DNA from: Psychrobacter immobilis
Lineage (GTDB): Bacteria; Pseudomonadota; Gammaproteobacteria; Pseudomonadales; Moraxellaceae
Direction: 5' to 3'
NCBI RefSeq assembly: GCF_904846065.1
Contig: NZ_CAJGZV010000001.1
Location: 124,001 to 188,000, forward strand
DNA length: 64,000 nt
The notes below the pieces were generated by a model. The model was not told where the DNA came from. It was given only the letters and a program-made list of their open reading frames with translations, and ran no database searches. The position numbers were made by a program, and so were the translations under genes. Numbering within the stretch: the stretch's first letter is position 1; each line of letters begins with the position of its first letter. Shown piece after piece: positions 1 through 8,425 of this stretch.

Positions 1-141
1 TTGAGCTGAGTATGATGCTCACTACTATCCTAATATTTAATATATATATTTATATAATGTATTGTTAGGAAATAGTAGTTATAAGGTTAACTGATTGTGA
101 ATAGGTGTTTGTGACTTATGAATAAAGTTAAAAAATAAATG
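1..141. other. AT-rich edge region, no gene seen
   Basis: No coding sequence is visible here. An imperfect inverted repeat (ctactatcctaa at 22-33, ttaggaaatagtag at 65-78) flanks a run made almost only of A and T. It could be a terminator or protein-binding region for whatever lies to the left, but nothing in the window decides this. Confidence 0.4.
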
Positions 142-684
142 CTAACTTTGCGGTGGCCACGGGCGATCAGCATCACTGACGATCCATTCTGCTACATAGC
201 CACTCGGTGGCAACTGCCAATCTGCTTGCCCCAATGAGGTTAGTACACGTGCTGTTTCTATCACCTTACCTTTTTCAGTCACGCCCGTCCGCAGTAGCGC
301 AGAGGAGCAAGGTTTGCCCTTTACCCACATCGACTGCTCGATATATATCCAACGCTCATCGAAGCCGACGATATGCGTTTTCATGGTGACCTTATCAAAA
401 GCGCGAATACGTTTGCGATATTGGATGGTACTACCAGCGACGACCAAACCCCAACGCTGCTTGAGCAGTTGACGTCCAAGCCCGCTACGCACCGCGAAGT
501 CAGTACGACCCATATCAAAAAGGGTAAGTACGCGACCATTATTCATCTCTAAGAAATTATCAATATCTGTCAGACGACAGCGAAAGCTAATCTCACTCGT
601 ATCTTTAAACGTTAAGGTATTGCCTTTTTTGACTTGTAGCGCGGCGTGGGCGATGGTGCTGGCATAACGGATAAAGGGATACAT
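142..684 (-). CDS. Acyl-CoA thioesterase-like hotdog protein (4HBT_2 / THEM6-like)
   Basis: A 180-residue protein of the single-hotdog thioesterase type. The segment around residues 46-60 (EMNNGRVLTLFDMGR) is the conserved signature of the THEM6/4HBT_2 group, with Asn and Asp in the positions expected for the active site of hotdog thioesterases. A later stretch, TIQYRKRIRAFDKV, is also typical. Family members hydrolyse acyl-CoA thioesters, but the substrate here cannot be read from sequence. It has no signal peptide, so it is probably cytosolic. The next gene upstream on the same strand is a YheT-type hydrolase starting 45 nt beyond this start, so co-transcription is possible. The start codon at 684 has a GAGAT stretch upstream as a modest ribosome site. 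Confidence 0.75.
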   Translation of the reverse strand: MYPFIRYASTIAHAALQVKKGNTLTFKDTSEISFRCRLTDIDNFLEMNNGRVLTLFDMGRTDFAVRSGLGRQLLKQRWGLVVAGSTIQYRKRIRAFDKVTMKTHIVGFDERWIYIEQSMWVKGKPCSSALLRTGVTEKGKVIETARVLTSLGQADWQLPPSGYVAEWIVSDADRPWPPQS

Positions 685-728
685 AGTGCAATCTCAAAAG
701 AGTAAAAGGTAAGGTGAGTATTCTTATT

Positions 729-1793
729 TTAGGGCTTATTAGATGCTACACCGATATGATTAAAATAAGCGCTGACAGTTTCAGGTATCCAGTTGATATC
801 AAATCTTGATTTTTTATAAAGATGCGGCGATTTGTCTTTATCAGAGAGATAACGAATAAAACCCACATGCCCGCCATGCTCAGTGTCTAAGATAGTGACA
901 CTGTTAGACACATCGTTTGGCGTGGCGGTAAAACCAAGGAAGGGGTCGTCTTTGGCACTAATAAGTAACAATGGTTTCGTTACTTTTATTAAATAAGGCA
1001 GGGCTGATGAGGCTTGATAGTAGTGGTTATTAGAGCGGTAGCCGTGACGCGGCGCGGTAAAGATATCGTCAAAGTCACTGATGCGATTGACCGCTTTGAT
1101 CGAGTCGATCTCCTCTTTGCTGATGTCATTGGCTAAGGCTTTTTTGATAATGGGGTTGAGCAAATAAGGCGTATAGATACGATGACTCAAAAAGCTGTGC
1201 ATACTAAGCGCCGCTGATGACATATCGACGGGAGCGGAGATAACAGCCGCGCCTTGGCAGATTGCTTCGTCACCATATTCGCCCATGTATTTCGCCAACG
1301 CGTTACCGCCTAGTGACACCCCAACCGCATAAATATTGGCGTACTGTTGACTTAGGTTTTGCAGCGCGTGATGCACTTCATCCGTGTCACCCGCATTATA
1401 AAAAACTCGACCATTAGCAGGAATGCCGCCACAACTGCGGAAGTGCGCCACCACAAAGTGCCAGCCCTGAGCGTGCATCTGATGCGCCAAAGCACGTGCA
1501 TAATAGCTGTCGCTGCTGCCTTCCATACCGTGGAATAGCACGATTAATGGCGTTTGTTCACGCTCGCCATTTTCTACGGTTTCGATAGGATGCGCATCAT
1601 AAAAGTCATAAGCAATATCACTTTCATCCAACGAGTCTTTTTCGACCACACGGCGATAAGTGGGTGCTTTAGGAGCAAAAAGCTTAGGAAGGATACTTTG
1701 CAGGTGCGGATTGGTCAGCCAAAAGGGCGGTTTAAAAGGCGCTGGAGAGAAGGGTTGACTCGATTTTGACGTTGGCGAATTTGAGGTTGGCAT
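729..1793 (-). CDS. yheT: YheT-family alpha/beta hydrolase
   Basis: A 354-residue alpha/beta hydrolase of the YheT (AB-hydrolase associated lipase) family. Visible landmarks are the N-terminal NPHLQSI motif (about 28-34) typical of YheT, the oxyanion-hole HGMEGSS (88-94), the nucleophile elbow GVSLGGN with Ser160, an acid residue at DDP (Asp283) and the catalytic His in HGGHVGF (His309). The family is thought to act on esters. The physiological substrate is unknown, although eukaryotic relatives (ABHD1/2/3) act on lipids. Length and motif order fit a complete, active enzyme. It has no signal peptide. No good Shine-Dalgarno lies before the ATG at 1793. The N-terminal 20 residues are Ser/Pro-rich and poorly conserved, so the exact start is uncertain. 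Confidence 0.88.
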   Translation of the reverse strand: MPTSNSPTSKSSQPFSPAPFKPPFWLTNPHLQSILPKLFAPKAPTYRRVVEKDSLDESDIAYDFYDAHPIETVENGEREQTPLIVLFHGMEGSSDSYYARALAHQMHAQGWHFVVAHFRSCGGIPANGRVFYNAGDTDEVHHALQNLSQQYANIYAVGVSLGGNALAKYMGEYGDEAICQGAAVISAPVDMSSAALSMHSFLSHRIYTPYLLNPIIKKALANDISKEEIDSIKAVNRISDFDDIFTAPRHGYRSNNHYYQASSALPYLIKVTKPLLLISAKDDPFLGFTATPNDVSNSVTILDTEHGGHVGFIRYLSDKDKSPHLYKKSRFDINWIPETVSAYFNHIGVASNKP

Positions 1794-1906
1794 AAAGGTA
1801 TCTTATTTAATGGGCGTTAAAATCATCTTTAACAATCAGTGCCTTATCATACCCATGCCAGTTATCAAAACCAATAAGATTTAGTGAATGCTCAGTGAAC
1901 GCATGG

Positions 1907-2518
1907 TTACTCATTCAATTTTTCCGACGCATCTAATACCCGCCCATCCATCGCCAGACGTTCTTTTAAATGGTCGATATCTGCCTCAGCAATCGTCACG
2001 GTCAATGTCACTTGTTTACTATAAGCGATATCATCGATACAGCCATTTAAACTGTCGACCACATAGCGGCATTGTGCTTCGGTCGCAAACTCTGCCAATA
2101 TCTGCACTTGTACCATTGGCACATAAGGGCTTAAATCCATCTCATCGACGACTGCTTGCGCTGCGCCTGCATAAGCACGGGTTAGACCGCCTGCGCCCAG
2201 TTTAATACCACCAAAATAACGCACCACGATAATAATGACGTTACCGATCGCTTTATGCTGCAACACATTTAATATCGGGCGACCTGCTGTACTATTTGGT
2301 TCACCATCATCATCAAAACCAGCACTGGTGGTGTTATTGGGGTCGCCAATGATATACGCCCAGCAGTGATGACGGGCGTCAGCGTATTGCTCACGTAATT
2401 GTTCCACGTGAAACATTGCTTGCTCACGCGAGGTTACAGGATAAGCGTAAGCAATAAACTCGGATTTTTTAATTTCTAAGCGCGCAGTGACAGCACGTTT
2501 TAGCGTTTGATAGCTCAT
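1907..2518 (-). CDS. yigZ: YigZ/IMPACT family protein
   Basis: A 203-residue member of the YigZ (UPF0029/IMPACT) family. The diagnostic stretch YFGGIKLGAGGLTRAY lies in the middle, preceded by the DDGEPNSTAGRPIL signature. An N-terminal ribosomal-S5-like fold is followed by a C-terminal ferredoxin-like domain (DUF1949 type). Relatives bind nucleic acids or ribosomes, and IMPACT in eukaryotes modulates translation; the bacterial role is not settled. It is a single gene. A 16-bp parS-like palindrome lies inside the coding region at 2400-2415 and encodes the peptide MFHVEQ, the kind of peptide expected when a coding frame carries parS. Confidence 0.9.
   Translation of the reverse strand: MSYQTLKRAVTARLEIKKSEFIAYAYPVTSREQAMFHVEQLREQYADARHHCWAYIIGDPNNTTSAGFDDDGEPNSTAGRPILNVLQHKAIGNVIIIVVRYFGGIKLGAGGLTRAYAGAAQAVVDEMDLSPYVPMVQVQILAEFATEAQCRYVVDSLNGCIDDIAYSKQVTLTVTIAEADIDHLKERLAMDGRVLDASEKLNE
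2400..2415. promoter_or_regulatory. parS-like ParB-binding site 1 (inside yigZ)
   Basis: The 16-mer TGTTCCACGTGAAACA matches the widely conserved bacterial centromere consensus TGTTNCACGTGAAACA at every position. It lies in the yigZ coding region. Three weaker copies occur within the next 18 kb of this window. That ParB binds it is an inference. Confidence 0.75.
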
Positions 2519-2714
2519 ATTTCATCAGGTCTAGGTTGGATATGGTAAACTTGTCTAACTTTCACTGTCGTCCACATTGGGTACAGTGTTCATTTAATTT
2601 TTTATTATAGTACCACTTCTGACCCATGAAGATAGCGGACAAGCTCAGTGCGAGTGCTGGTGTCGTTAGCTGCTACGGTAAAGTAGGTATCATCAAACGA
2701 ATGGTAGGCAATAT

Positions 2715-3419
2715 ATGCGTCTAGATAAATTTTTGAGTAAAGCCACTGAGCTATCGCGTAAAGAATCCAAAAAAATTCTGCACGCTGGTGAAGTAACGGT
2801 AAATGATCAGGTCATCAAAGACCCAGGCGTCCACGTCGATGTGGTCAATGACGATGTGATTTGGGCAGGCGAGCCATTATCGGTCGCTGCGGGCAGTCGT
2901 TATATTCTATTACATAAGCCTGAAGGCTTTGAATGTACGCTGAAAGTAAAAGAGCATCCAATTGTCACTGAACTGATTGCGGTGCCAGAGCTTGGTAGTT
3001 TGCGCATTGCAGGGCGTCTCGATGTTGATACGACTGGTGCATTACTGATGAGTGATGATGGTAAATGGTTGCATCGTGTTACCAGTCCTAAGCACGAACA
3101 TGCCAAAATTTATGAGCTGACTTTAGCCGATGCGATGGATGAAGCGGCGCAAGCCAATGCCGTCAAAGAGGTCGCTGAAGGCATTCTTTTAGAAGGCGAT
3201 CACGAAGAAACAAAACCTGCGGTTCTAGAATTCATTGACGAGACCCATGCACGTTTGACCCTTGAGCAAGGTAAATATCATCAAGTAAAACGCATGATGG
3301 GTTACTTTGGCAATCGAGTGGTTGAGCTGCATCGCGCTAGTGTCGGTCATATCACTTTGGAAGGATTAGAGAAAGGCGACAGTCGCTTTTTAACACCTGA
3401 AGAAGTCGCTAAGTTCTAA
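2715..3419 (+). CDS. rsuA: 16S rRNA pseudouridine(516) synthase RsuA
   Basis: A 234-residue pseudouridine synthase of the RsuA/RluB/E/F family. Residues 1-48 form an S4 RNA-binding domain (MRLDKFLSKATELSRKE). The catalytic motif GRLDVDTTG is at 100-108, with Asp103 as nucleophile. The LHKPEG motif and the C-terminal QVKRMMGYFGN helix are also typical. RsuA isomerises U516 of 16S rRNA in the small subunit; RsuA is distinguished from RluE/F by length and overall similarity only. The ATG at 2715 follows a GGTAGG stretch. A hairpin terminator follows, and the next gene on this strand starts more than 400 nt later, so it is monocistronic. Confidence 0.9.
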   Translation: MRLDKFLSKATELSRKESKKILHAGEVTVNDQVIKDPGVHVDVVNDDVIWAGEPLSVAAGSRYILLHKPEGFECTLKVKEHPIVTELIAVPELGSLRIAGRLDVDTTGALLMSDDGKWLHRVTSPKHEHAKIYELTLADAMDEAAQANAVKEVAEGILLEGDHEETKPAVLEFIDETHARLTLEQGKYHQVKRMMGYFGNRVVELHRASVGHITLEGLEKGDSRFLTPEEVAKF

Positions 3420-3462
3420 GTTTTTCATCTTGAAATGAACTCGCAAGCACTTCTTTACAATC

Positions 3463-3492
3463 AGCAGCCACTTCACGTGTGCTGCTTTTTTT
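3463..3492 (+). terminator. Rho-independent terminator after rsuA
   Basis: AGCAGC at 3463 pairs with GCTGCT ending at 3486, with a CAC/GTG inner extension across one bulge, followed by a run of seven T. It is placed 43 nt after the rsuA stop codon. Confidence 0.7.
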
Positions 3493-3692
3493 GACCGTAG
3501 TGTTTGACCATGTTTTTTAACTGTAGTTTTTAACTATCACTTTTACCCTGTTATGTCTCGTGTGCACACTGTGTTGCCTATCTCTTAAAGCTCAGTAGCA
3601 GTTTTGCAAAGTTGAGCCGTTAAACCTTTGCAAAAGTATTCCTTGTGCTAAAGTCTGGCTATCTTTTTTTAATCTATTTTTTTACATAATAT

Positions 3693-3838
3693 CGTTGTCT
3701 TTATTAAAATTGGCTATTGTTAGAAGCGAGCATTATTAGAAACGGCTATTCTTAAGATTGAGTGTTGTTAAAATTAAAGGTTATTAAAAATCGTTGTTAC
3801 TGAAACGCGCTGTTATCAAAAGCTGTTTTTGTTAAAAC
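3693..3838. repeat. Degenerate ~16-nt tandem repeats upstream of dsbC-like gene
   Basis: Eight or nine successive units of 14-18 nt follow the loose pattern GGCTRTTNTTARAA (for example ggctattgttagaag, gagcattattagaaac, ggctattcttaagatt, gagtgttgttaaaatta, cgctgttatcaaaa). They run directly into the start of the following gene. The function is unknown. Likely roles are a protein-binding array or simple slipped-strand expansion. Confidence 0.55.
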
Positions 3839-3855
3839 CAGATAGGACTGTCTCT

Positions 3856-4920
3856 GTGAAATCATCTCTATTAAAATCTGCCAGTTTAATTGGCGCCATG
3901 TTATTGGCAACCACCGCCTGTGCCCAGTCTAGTGATACTGCCGCTACTAATCAAAAAGCCAGCCAGAGCACTCAAAATACAAAAGCTGCTGGCACTGTTA
4001 GCAAGTCTGTTGACAGTCGCTTGCGCCAATTGCTCACTCAGGCAGGGATCAAAACACAAATTAGCTCTATTGTGCCGTCCAACTTACCCAATATGTATCA
4101 AGTCAATTTGGCGGGGCAGTTGCCTTTGCATATCACTGAAGATGGCAAATATGTTATTCAAGGCGAGCTACAAAAGAATCCAAGCAAGCGTGTAGTCACC
4201 AAGACACCAGCGCGTAGCACCAGTGCGCAGTCAGGCAAACCTGTCAGTGCGAGTGTTAAAGCTGATATATTGGCAAATATGGATGCGCTGAAAAACATGA
4301 GTGCCAAAACGCCGTTCTTTTATACCGCAGTGCCAGGCGTGATTTGGGGTGCGACATTAGAAGGCGTGCCTTTTTTACTATCGGATGATGCACAATATAT
4401 TACTGATGGCGAGATTTCTGTCATCGAAAATGGTCAGTTCATCGGACTCGATGAGCAGTTTGAAAAGCGTAAAAATCAGTCTGTGTTTGCAACTTTAGAT
4501 GAAAGCCAGCTGATTAATTATCCAGCGACCGGCCCTGAGAGAGCGGTTATTTATGTGGCCAATGATGTCAATTGTCCTTATTGCCGCCGCTTGCATCAGC
4601 AGCTACCGATGCTTAATGCCAAAGGTGTGACGGTCAAAACCATTGGTTATCCGATATACGAGCAGTCCCCTGAGCAAATGCGTGGGATTTGGTGCCAAGG
4701 TGACGAGGACAGCCGCCGTAAAGGTTTTGATAAAGCAATGTTGCAGGGTGAGATGACACCTGCACCAGCAAGTTGTAAAGCCGATCATGTGACGCCCAAT
4801 CGTGAAAAAGCAGCAGGGCTTGCGGTGATGGCAACGCCTGCTATCTACCGTGAAGATGGCGTGTTGTTTCAAGCGAGCTTTGAGAGTCCTGAGTTTTTAG
4901 AATTTTTGGGTGTGCAGTAG
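3856..4920 (+). CDS. dsbC: Periplasmic DsbC/DsbG-type thiol:disulfide isomerase with doubled N-terminal domain
   Basis: A GTG start at 3856 preceded by TAGGA gives 354 residues; an in-frame TTG lies 27 nt earlier but lacks a ribosome site. Residues 1-26 look like a signal peptide (KSSLLKSASLIGAMLLATTACA), probably cut after ACA. Then come two DsbC_N-like dimerisation segments (about 50-110 and 150-200) and a thioredoxin-fold domain. The active site is CPYC (240-243), as in DsbG, rather than the CGYC of DsbC; a cis-Pro loop MATPAIY and a second Cys pair (WCQGD, PASCKAD) as in DsbC are present. Such enzymes reshuffle wrong disulfides in the periplasm. At 354 residues it is about 120 longer than E. 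coli DsbC, mostly because of the extra N-domain. DsbB is at 15.3 kb. Confidence 0.85.
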   Translation: MKSSLLKSASLIGAMLLATTACAQSSDTAATNQKASQSTQNTKAAGTVSKSVDSRLRQLLTQAGIKTQISSIVPSNLPNMYQVNLAGQLPLHITEDGKYVIQGELQKNPSKRVVTKTPARSTSAQSGKPVSASVKADILANMDALKNMSAKTPFFYTAVPGVIWGATLEGVPFLLSDDAQYITDGEISVIENGQFIGLDEQFEKRKNQSVFATLDESQLINYPATGPERAVIYVANDVNCPYCRRLHQQLPMLNAKGVTVKTIGYPIYEQSPEQMRGIWCQGDEDSRRKGFDKAMLQGEMTPAPASCKADHVTPNREKAAGLAVMATPAIYREDGVLFQASFESPEFLEFLGVQ

Positions 4921-4988
4921 CTCATATAGCTGTTTAATAAATTTATGAATAAAAAACGTATTAAGAGATGATATTTCTGAATATTAAT

Positions 4989-5027
4989 AAAAAACCGCCA
5001 CATAAGTAATCTATGTGGCGGTTTTTT
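4989..5027. terminator. Bidirectional terminator between dsbC-like and DUF2939 genes
   Basis: A perfect 16-bp stem (AAAAAACCGCCACATA pairing with TATGTGGCGGTTTTTT) with a 7-nt loop. A-run and T-run on either side allow it to stop the two convergent genes. Confidence 0.93.
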
Positions 5028-5057
5028 TATTACCTCTAACAGATGGAGATAGCAAGT

Positions 5058-5711
5058 CTATTGTGGCAACACGATATCAACGATTTTCCAATCAATTAAA
5101 CCGTTACGCTGCATCTTGATGGTGAGCGGATAACCTTTCACCTGACCGCTAATAGTGAAGCAATTAATACCGCAATAGCTTAATTTTGGCTTGTCACTGT
5201 CCGACCCTTGCGCTACCTGTTGCTCCAGTTCAGCGGCTTGTTTTTCCATGATTTGCTGCATTTGGCTTTTGACCACTGCATCCACATCACCGCGCTGGAT
5301 GATAAGATTTTGAATCAAATTTTTGAGATCGACTTGATTACTGGCGATTGCCCATGCGGCGGCCAGCTCTTTAGTCGCGGTATTAGCCTGACCTTGGGTA
5401 TCGATGACTTTTTCGATATTTTGTGGGGTGATAGCACCATCCACCGCCTGCGTGATAAAACTATTAGCGGCTTGGGTCAATGGCTCGCCGCCCAACTCAG
5501 CGACCAATGGGTAATTGGCCATAGTCGCCGTAAACTGACTGGTGAGTTGGTTTTGGATACTAGGTCGCACTTGCTCATAGTCGATCGCTGCGGCGATGGT
5601 CGCGCCGTCTTTGGCATCGTAGGCATTTTTAAGCTGATAAGCGCTGTAATAGGGCGAGCCTGCATAGACAGCGACGGCAATGACGATTAATAAAATAATC
5701 AGCTTCTTCAT
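5058..5711 (-). CDS. DUF2939 domain-containing exported/anchored protein
   Basis: I take the ATG at 5711 (protein start MKKLIILLIVIAVAVYAGSP), which gives 217 residues and a clean N-terminal signal or anchor helix; an upstream extension of 47 residues is possible but looks non-coding. The motif SPYYSAYQLKNAYDAKDG after the helix is characteristic of DUF2939 proteins, whose function is unknown. A helical middle section rich in Gln, Ala and Asp is followed by a short C-terminal beta segment with two cysteines (YCGINCF). It is probably periplasmic, tethered to the inner membrane. The gene stands alone between a bidirectional terminator and the divergent dnaJ promoter region. Confidence 0.8.
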   Translation of the reverse strand: MKKLIILLIVIAVAVYAGSPYYSAYQLKNAYDAKDGATIAAAIDYEQVRPSIQNQLTSQFTATMANYPLVAELGGEPLTQAANSFITQAVDGAITPQNIEKVIDTQGQANTATKELAAAWAIASNQVDLKNLIQNLIIQRGDVDAVVKSQMQQIMEKQAAELEQQVAQGSDSDKPKLSYCGINCFTISGQVKGYPLTIKMQRNGLIDWKIVDIVLPQ

Positions 5712-5915
5712 AAAAATCAAACCCTTATCGCAAAACAAAAACGTAATGATGGGCAGATTTAATACTGGTGAGTATAAATCTAAAAACCCGAAAATATAGC
5801 GATAAATATTAGCATGGCTGATCCTTTTTAAGGTATGAAAACCTTTGTTCATTCCTTAATAAAACCTTTTTGTATGGCTAAGCGCACTATAGTGGATACT
5901 TTCCCTGCCTAAGCG

Positions 5916-5944
5916 CTTGATAAATCACCATAGCATCTCCATAA
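5916..5944 (+). promoter_or_regulatory. Possible sigma-32 (heat shock) promoter for dnaJ
   Basis: CTTGATA (5916-5922) and CTCCATAA (5937-5944) are separated by 14 nt, close to the E. coli sigma-32 pattern CTTGAAA-N13..15-CCCCATNT. It lies about 210 nt before the dnaJ start. The match is imperfect in both boxes. Confidence 0.4.
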
Positions 5945-6045
5945 ATAGCGCAAACTTTTAATAATTGATTTGGCTAAGCAGCATCCCGCCGTATTCGCTT
6001 GTAAGATTCATAGCAGTATCACCTCTTTTCTCTCACTATTTATGA

Positions 6046-6061
6046 TGTTTCATGTGAAACC
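6046..6061. promoter_or_regulatory. parS-like site 2 (weak), upstream of dnaJ
   Basis: TGTTTCATGTGAAACC matches the parS consensus TGTTTCACGTGAAACA at 14 of 16 positions. It is about 90 nt before dnaJ. Confidence 0.45.
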
Positions 6062-6153
6062 TTTGAGTGCCATAGTGAGTCGTATTAAGGTGGTGGTTGG
6101 CTAGAACTACTGAATCGACTGTCCGGTGGACTGTAAAGACGATAGGAGAGCCC

Positions 6154-7290
6154 ATGAGTAAGCGTGATTTTTATGAAGTATTAGGTGTGAGCAAGACCGC
6201 TGAAAGCAAAGAAATTAAGCGAGCTTACCGCAAGCTGGCTATGAAATATCACCCTGACCGTAACTCTGATGATCCAGATGCTGAGGATAAGTTCAAAGAA
6301 GCATCGATGGCTTACGAAGTACTAAGCAGCGAAGAGAAGCGCTCTGCTTACGATCGCATGGGGCATTCAGCCTTCGAAAATGGCATGGGCGGCGGCGGCT
6401 TTGGCGGTGCAGGTGGTGGCAACTTCCAAGATATTTTCGGTGATATTTTCGGCAACTTTGGCGATATCTTCGGTCAGCAGCGTGGTGGCGGCGGTGGACG
6501 TTCGCGCCGTGGTTCTGATTTGCGTTACGTCATTGAGCTGACGCTAGAAGAAGCGGTACGTGGCTGTAAAAAAGAAATCAGTTTCACTGCGCCTGCGCCT
6601 TGCGACACGTGCGATGGCAAAGGGGCAAAAAATGCCTCTGATATCGTGACTTGTCAGACCTGTCATGGACAAGGTCAAGTGCGTATGCAGCAAGGATTTT
6701 TTGCCGTGCAGCAGGCTTGCCCACATTGCGGCGGCACTGGTAAACAAATCAAAAATCCGTGCTCTAACTGTCACGGTAATGGCGTTAAAGACAAATCACG
6801 TACGCTAGAAGTGTCTATCCCAGCGGGTGTTGATGATGGTGATCGCGTCCGTCTAGCAGGCGAAGGTGAAGCGGGCGGCGCGGGTGTCCAAAACGGCGAC
6901 TTATACGTTGAAGTACGCGTAAAACCGCATAATGTCTTTACCCGTCAAGGCGCGGATCTCTATATGGATGTACCTGTGAGCATCACCGATGCGGCACTGG
7001 GTAAAGAGGTCGAAATTCCAACCCTAGATGGTAAAGTGAAAATCAAGGTTGCAGAGGGCACGCAAAGTGGTAAGTTGCTACGTGTGCGCGGCAAAGGCGT
7101 GACGCCAGTACGCACCACCATGAAAGGTGATTTGATTTGCCGTGTGGTTATCGAAACCCCAGTGAACTTAACTCGCGAGCAAAAAGACCTGTTGCGCCAG
7201 TTCCAAGATACGCTTGACGGTGATAGCAAGCATCAGCAGTCGCCACATAAGAAGTCATTCTTTAAAAAGATTGGCGACTTATTTGATTAA
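6154..7290 (+). CDS. dnaJ: Chaperone protein DnaJ
   Basis: A 378-residue class-I J-protein. The J domain carries the HPD motif at 33-35. A Gly/Phe-rich linker (about 70-125) contains repeated [15 protein letters not shown] units. Four zinc-binding CxxCxGxG motifs follow ([32 protein letters not shown]), then the C-terminal substrate-binding domains. It stimulates DnaK ATPase and delivers unfolded clients. I chose the ATG at 6154 because AGGAGA lies 4-10 nt upstream and [11 protein letters not shown] is the usual N-terminus. dnaK and grpE are not in the window; dapB follows after a strong terminator. Confidence 0.98.
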   Translation: MSKRDFYEVLGVSKTAESKEIKRAYRKLAMKYHPDRNSDDPDAEDKFKEASMAYEVLSSEEKRSAYDRMGHSAFENGMGGGGFGGAGGGNFQDIFGDIFGNFGDIFGQQRGGGGGRSRRGSDLRYVIELTLEEAVRGCKKEISFTAPAPCDTCDGKGAKNASDIVTCQTCHGQGQVRMQQGFFAVQQACPHCGGTGKQIKNPCSNCHGNGVKDKSRTLEVSIPAGVDDGDRVRLAGEGEAGGAGVQNGDLYVEVRVKPHNVFTRQGADLYMDVPVSITDAALGKEVEIPTLDGKVKIKVAEGTQSGKLLRVRGKGVTPVRTTMKGDLICRVVIETPVNLTREQKDLLRQFQDTLDGDSKHQQSPHKKSFFKKIGDLFD

Positions 7291-7332
7291 CTGAGTCGTT
7301 TTAATCACTCGTTTGGTTAAATAACTAGATAC

Positions 7333-7373
7333 AAAACCCCCAGTGTTTCACATGAAACACTGGGGGTTTTTAT
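7333..7373 (+). terminator. dnaJ terminator built around a parS-like core
   Basis: An 18-bp inverted repeat (AAAACCCCCAGTGTTTCA pairing with TGAAACACTGGGGGTTTT) has only two central bases between the arms, followed by T and A. Position and shape fit a strong Rho-independent terminator for dnaJ. Its centre is the parS-like 16-mer TGTTTCACATGAAACA. Confidence 0.88.
7344..7359. promoter_or_regulatory. parS-like site 3 (within dnaJ terminator)
   Basis: TGTTTCACATGAAACA differs from the consensus TGTTTCACGTGAAACA only at one central base (15 of 16). It is the apex of the dnaJ terminator palindrome. Confidence 0.5.
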
Positions 7374-7472
7374 TGACGCTATAAAAAACCATTCAGGTGG
7401 TGATATTTGCTAAACTTAGCATCATAACATTTAAAACCTTTCTTATTAATATAGAGCTTTTAGGGTAAAAAT

Positions 7473-8321
7473 ATGAGCCAACAGATAACAGCGCAAGAAA
7501 ATACAAATAAACAAGCCATCAAAGTCGGGGTGATTGGTGCTGGTGGTCGTATGGGGCGTATGCTAATAGAAGCGGTACAAGACAACTCGCAAACGATATT
7601 AAATGCCGCGATAGAACGTCAAGGTTCAAGCCTTGTCGGCGCGGATGCTGGCGAAGTCGCCGCTATCGGTCGCTTAGAAGTGCAGATTGTCGATGATTTA
7701 AAAGTTGTCATTAATGACATCGATGTACTAATTGACTTTAGCTTGCCTGATGCCACTGAACAAAATATGCAGATTTGCGCGGTAAACAATGTCGCAATGG
7801 TTATTGGGACGACAGGATTCAATGAGCAGCAAGAGCAAGTATTGGCAAAAGCTAGCGAGAAAATTGCGATTGTCTATGCTGGTAACTATTCAACAGGCGT
7901 TAATCTGTCATTAAAGTTGCTCGGCATGGCCGCGAAGGCCTTTGGCGAGGATGCCGATGTAGAAGTCATCGAGGCCCACCATAAGCATAAAATCGATGCG
8001 CCATCAGGCACAGCATATATGATGGCAGAAGCCGTTGCAGAAGCTCGTGGACAGAATTTAAAAGATGTTGCTGTTTATGGCCGCGAAGGGCAAACGGGCG
8101 AACGCAAAGCAGGTACTATTGGTATTCATGCCATTCGCGGCGGTGAAATCATTGGCGATCATACCGTGATGTTTATTGCCGATGGTGAGGTGGTTGAAAT
8201 TACCCATCGTGCCCGCGCGCGTATGACTTTTGCCGCGGGTGCTGTACGTGCCGCGACTTGGGTTATCAAACAAGAGGTCGGGCAATATAATATGCAGGAC
8301 GTGTTGGGTTTGAATGACTAG
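7473..8321 (+). CDS. dapB: 4-hydroxy-tetrahydrodipicolinate reductase DapB
   Basis: A 282-residue DapB. The N-terminal Rossmann motif VGVIGAGGRMGRM (18-30) binds NAD(P)H, GTTGF (112-116) follows, and the substrate motif EAHHKHKIDAPSGT (167-180) includes the catalytic His/Lys pair. It makes tetrahydrodipicolinate in the diaminopimelate/lysine pathway, supplying both protein and peptidoglycan synthesis; Mpl at 12.3 kb reuses the same DAP-containing peptide. An AGGG ribosome site precedes the ATG. The dnaJ-dapB order is common in gammaproteobacteria. The strong terminator between the genes suggests separate transcription here. Confidence 0.97.
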   Translation: MSQQITAQENTNKQAIKVGVIGAGGRMGRMLIEAVQDNSQTILNAAIERQGSSLVGADAGEVAAIGRLEVQIVDDLKVVINDIDVLIDFSLPDATEQNMQICAVNNVAMVIGTTGFNEQQEQVLAKASEKIAIVYAGNYSTGVNLSLKLLGMAAKAFGEDADVEVIEAHHKHKIDAPSGTAYMMAEAVAEARGQNLKDVAVYGREGQTGERKAGTIGIHAIRGGEIIGDHTVMFIADGEVVEITHRARARMTFAAGAVRAATWVIKQEVGQYNMQDVLGLND

Positions 8322-8425
8322 TTTTTGAGCAAGTAAGGTTTGAGTGATTAATGTTTCTTGCTTGCTGTTTGGTGGCTGCTGAGGACGGCTTATTGATAAA
8401 GCGAAATGATTATTAGGAGTTAGAC

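Larger units (their letters stand above)
5712..6153. other. Intergenic region upstream of dnaJ
   Basis: This 440-nt divergent region holds a heat-shock-promoter-like sequence (5916-5944) and a parS-like palindrome (6046-6061), listed separately. No further gene is seen. Confidence 0.6.

Noticed and set aside
5712..5852. 47-residue N-terminal extension of the DUF2939 protein
   Set aside because: The extension lacks family similarity, and MKKLIILLIVIAVAVYAG at 5711 is a clean signal/anchor start.
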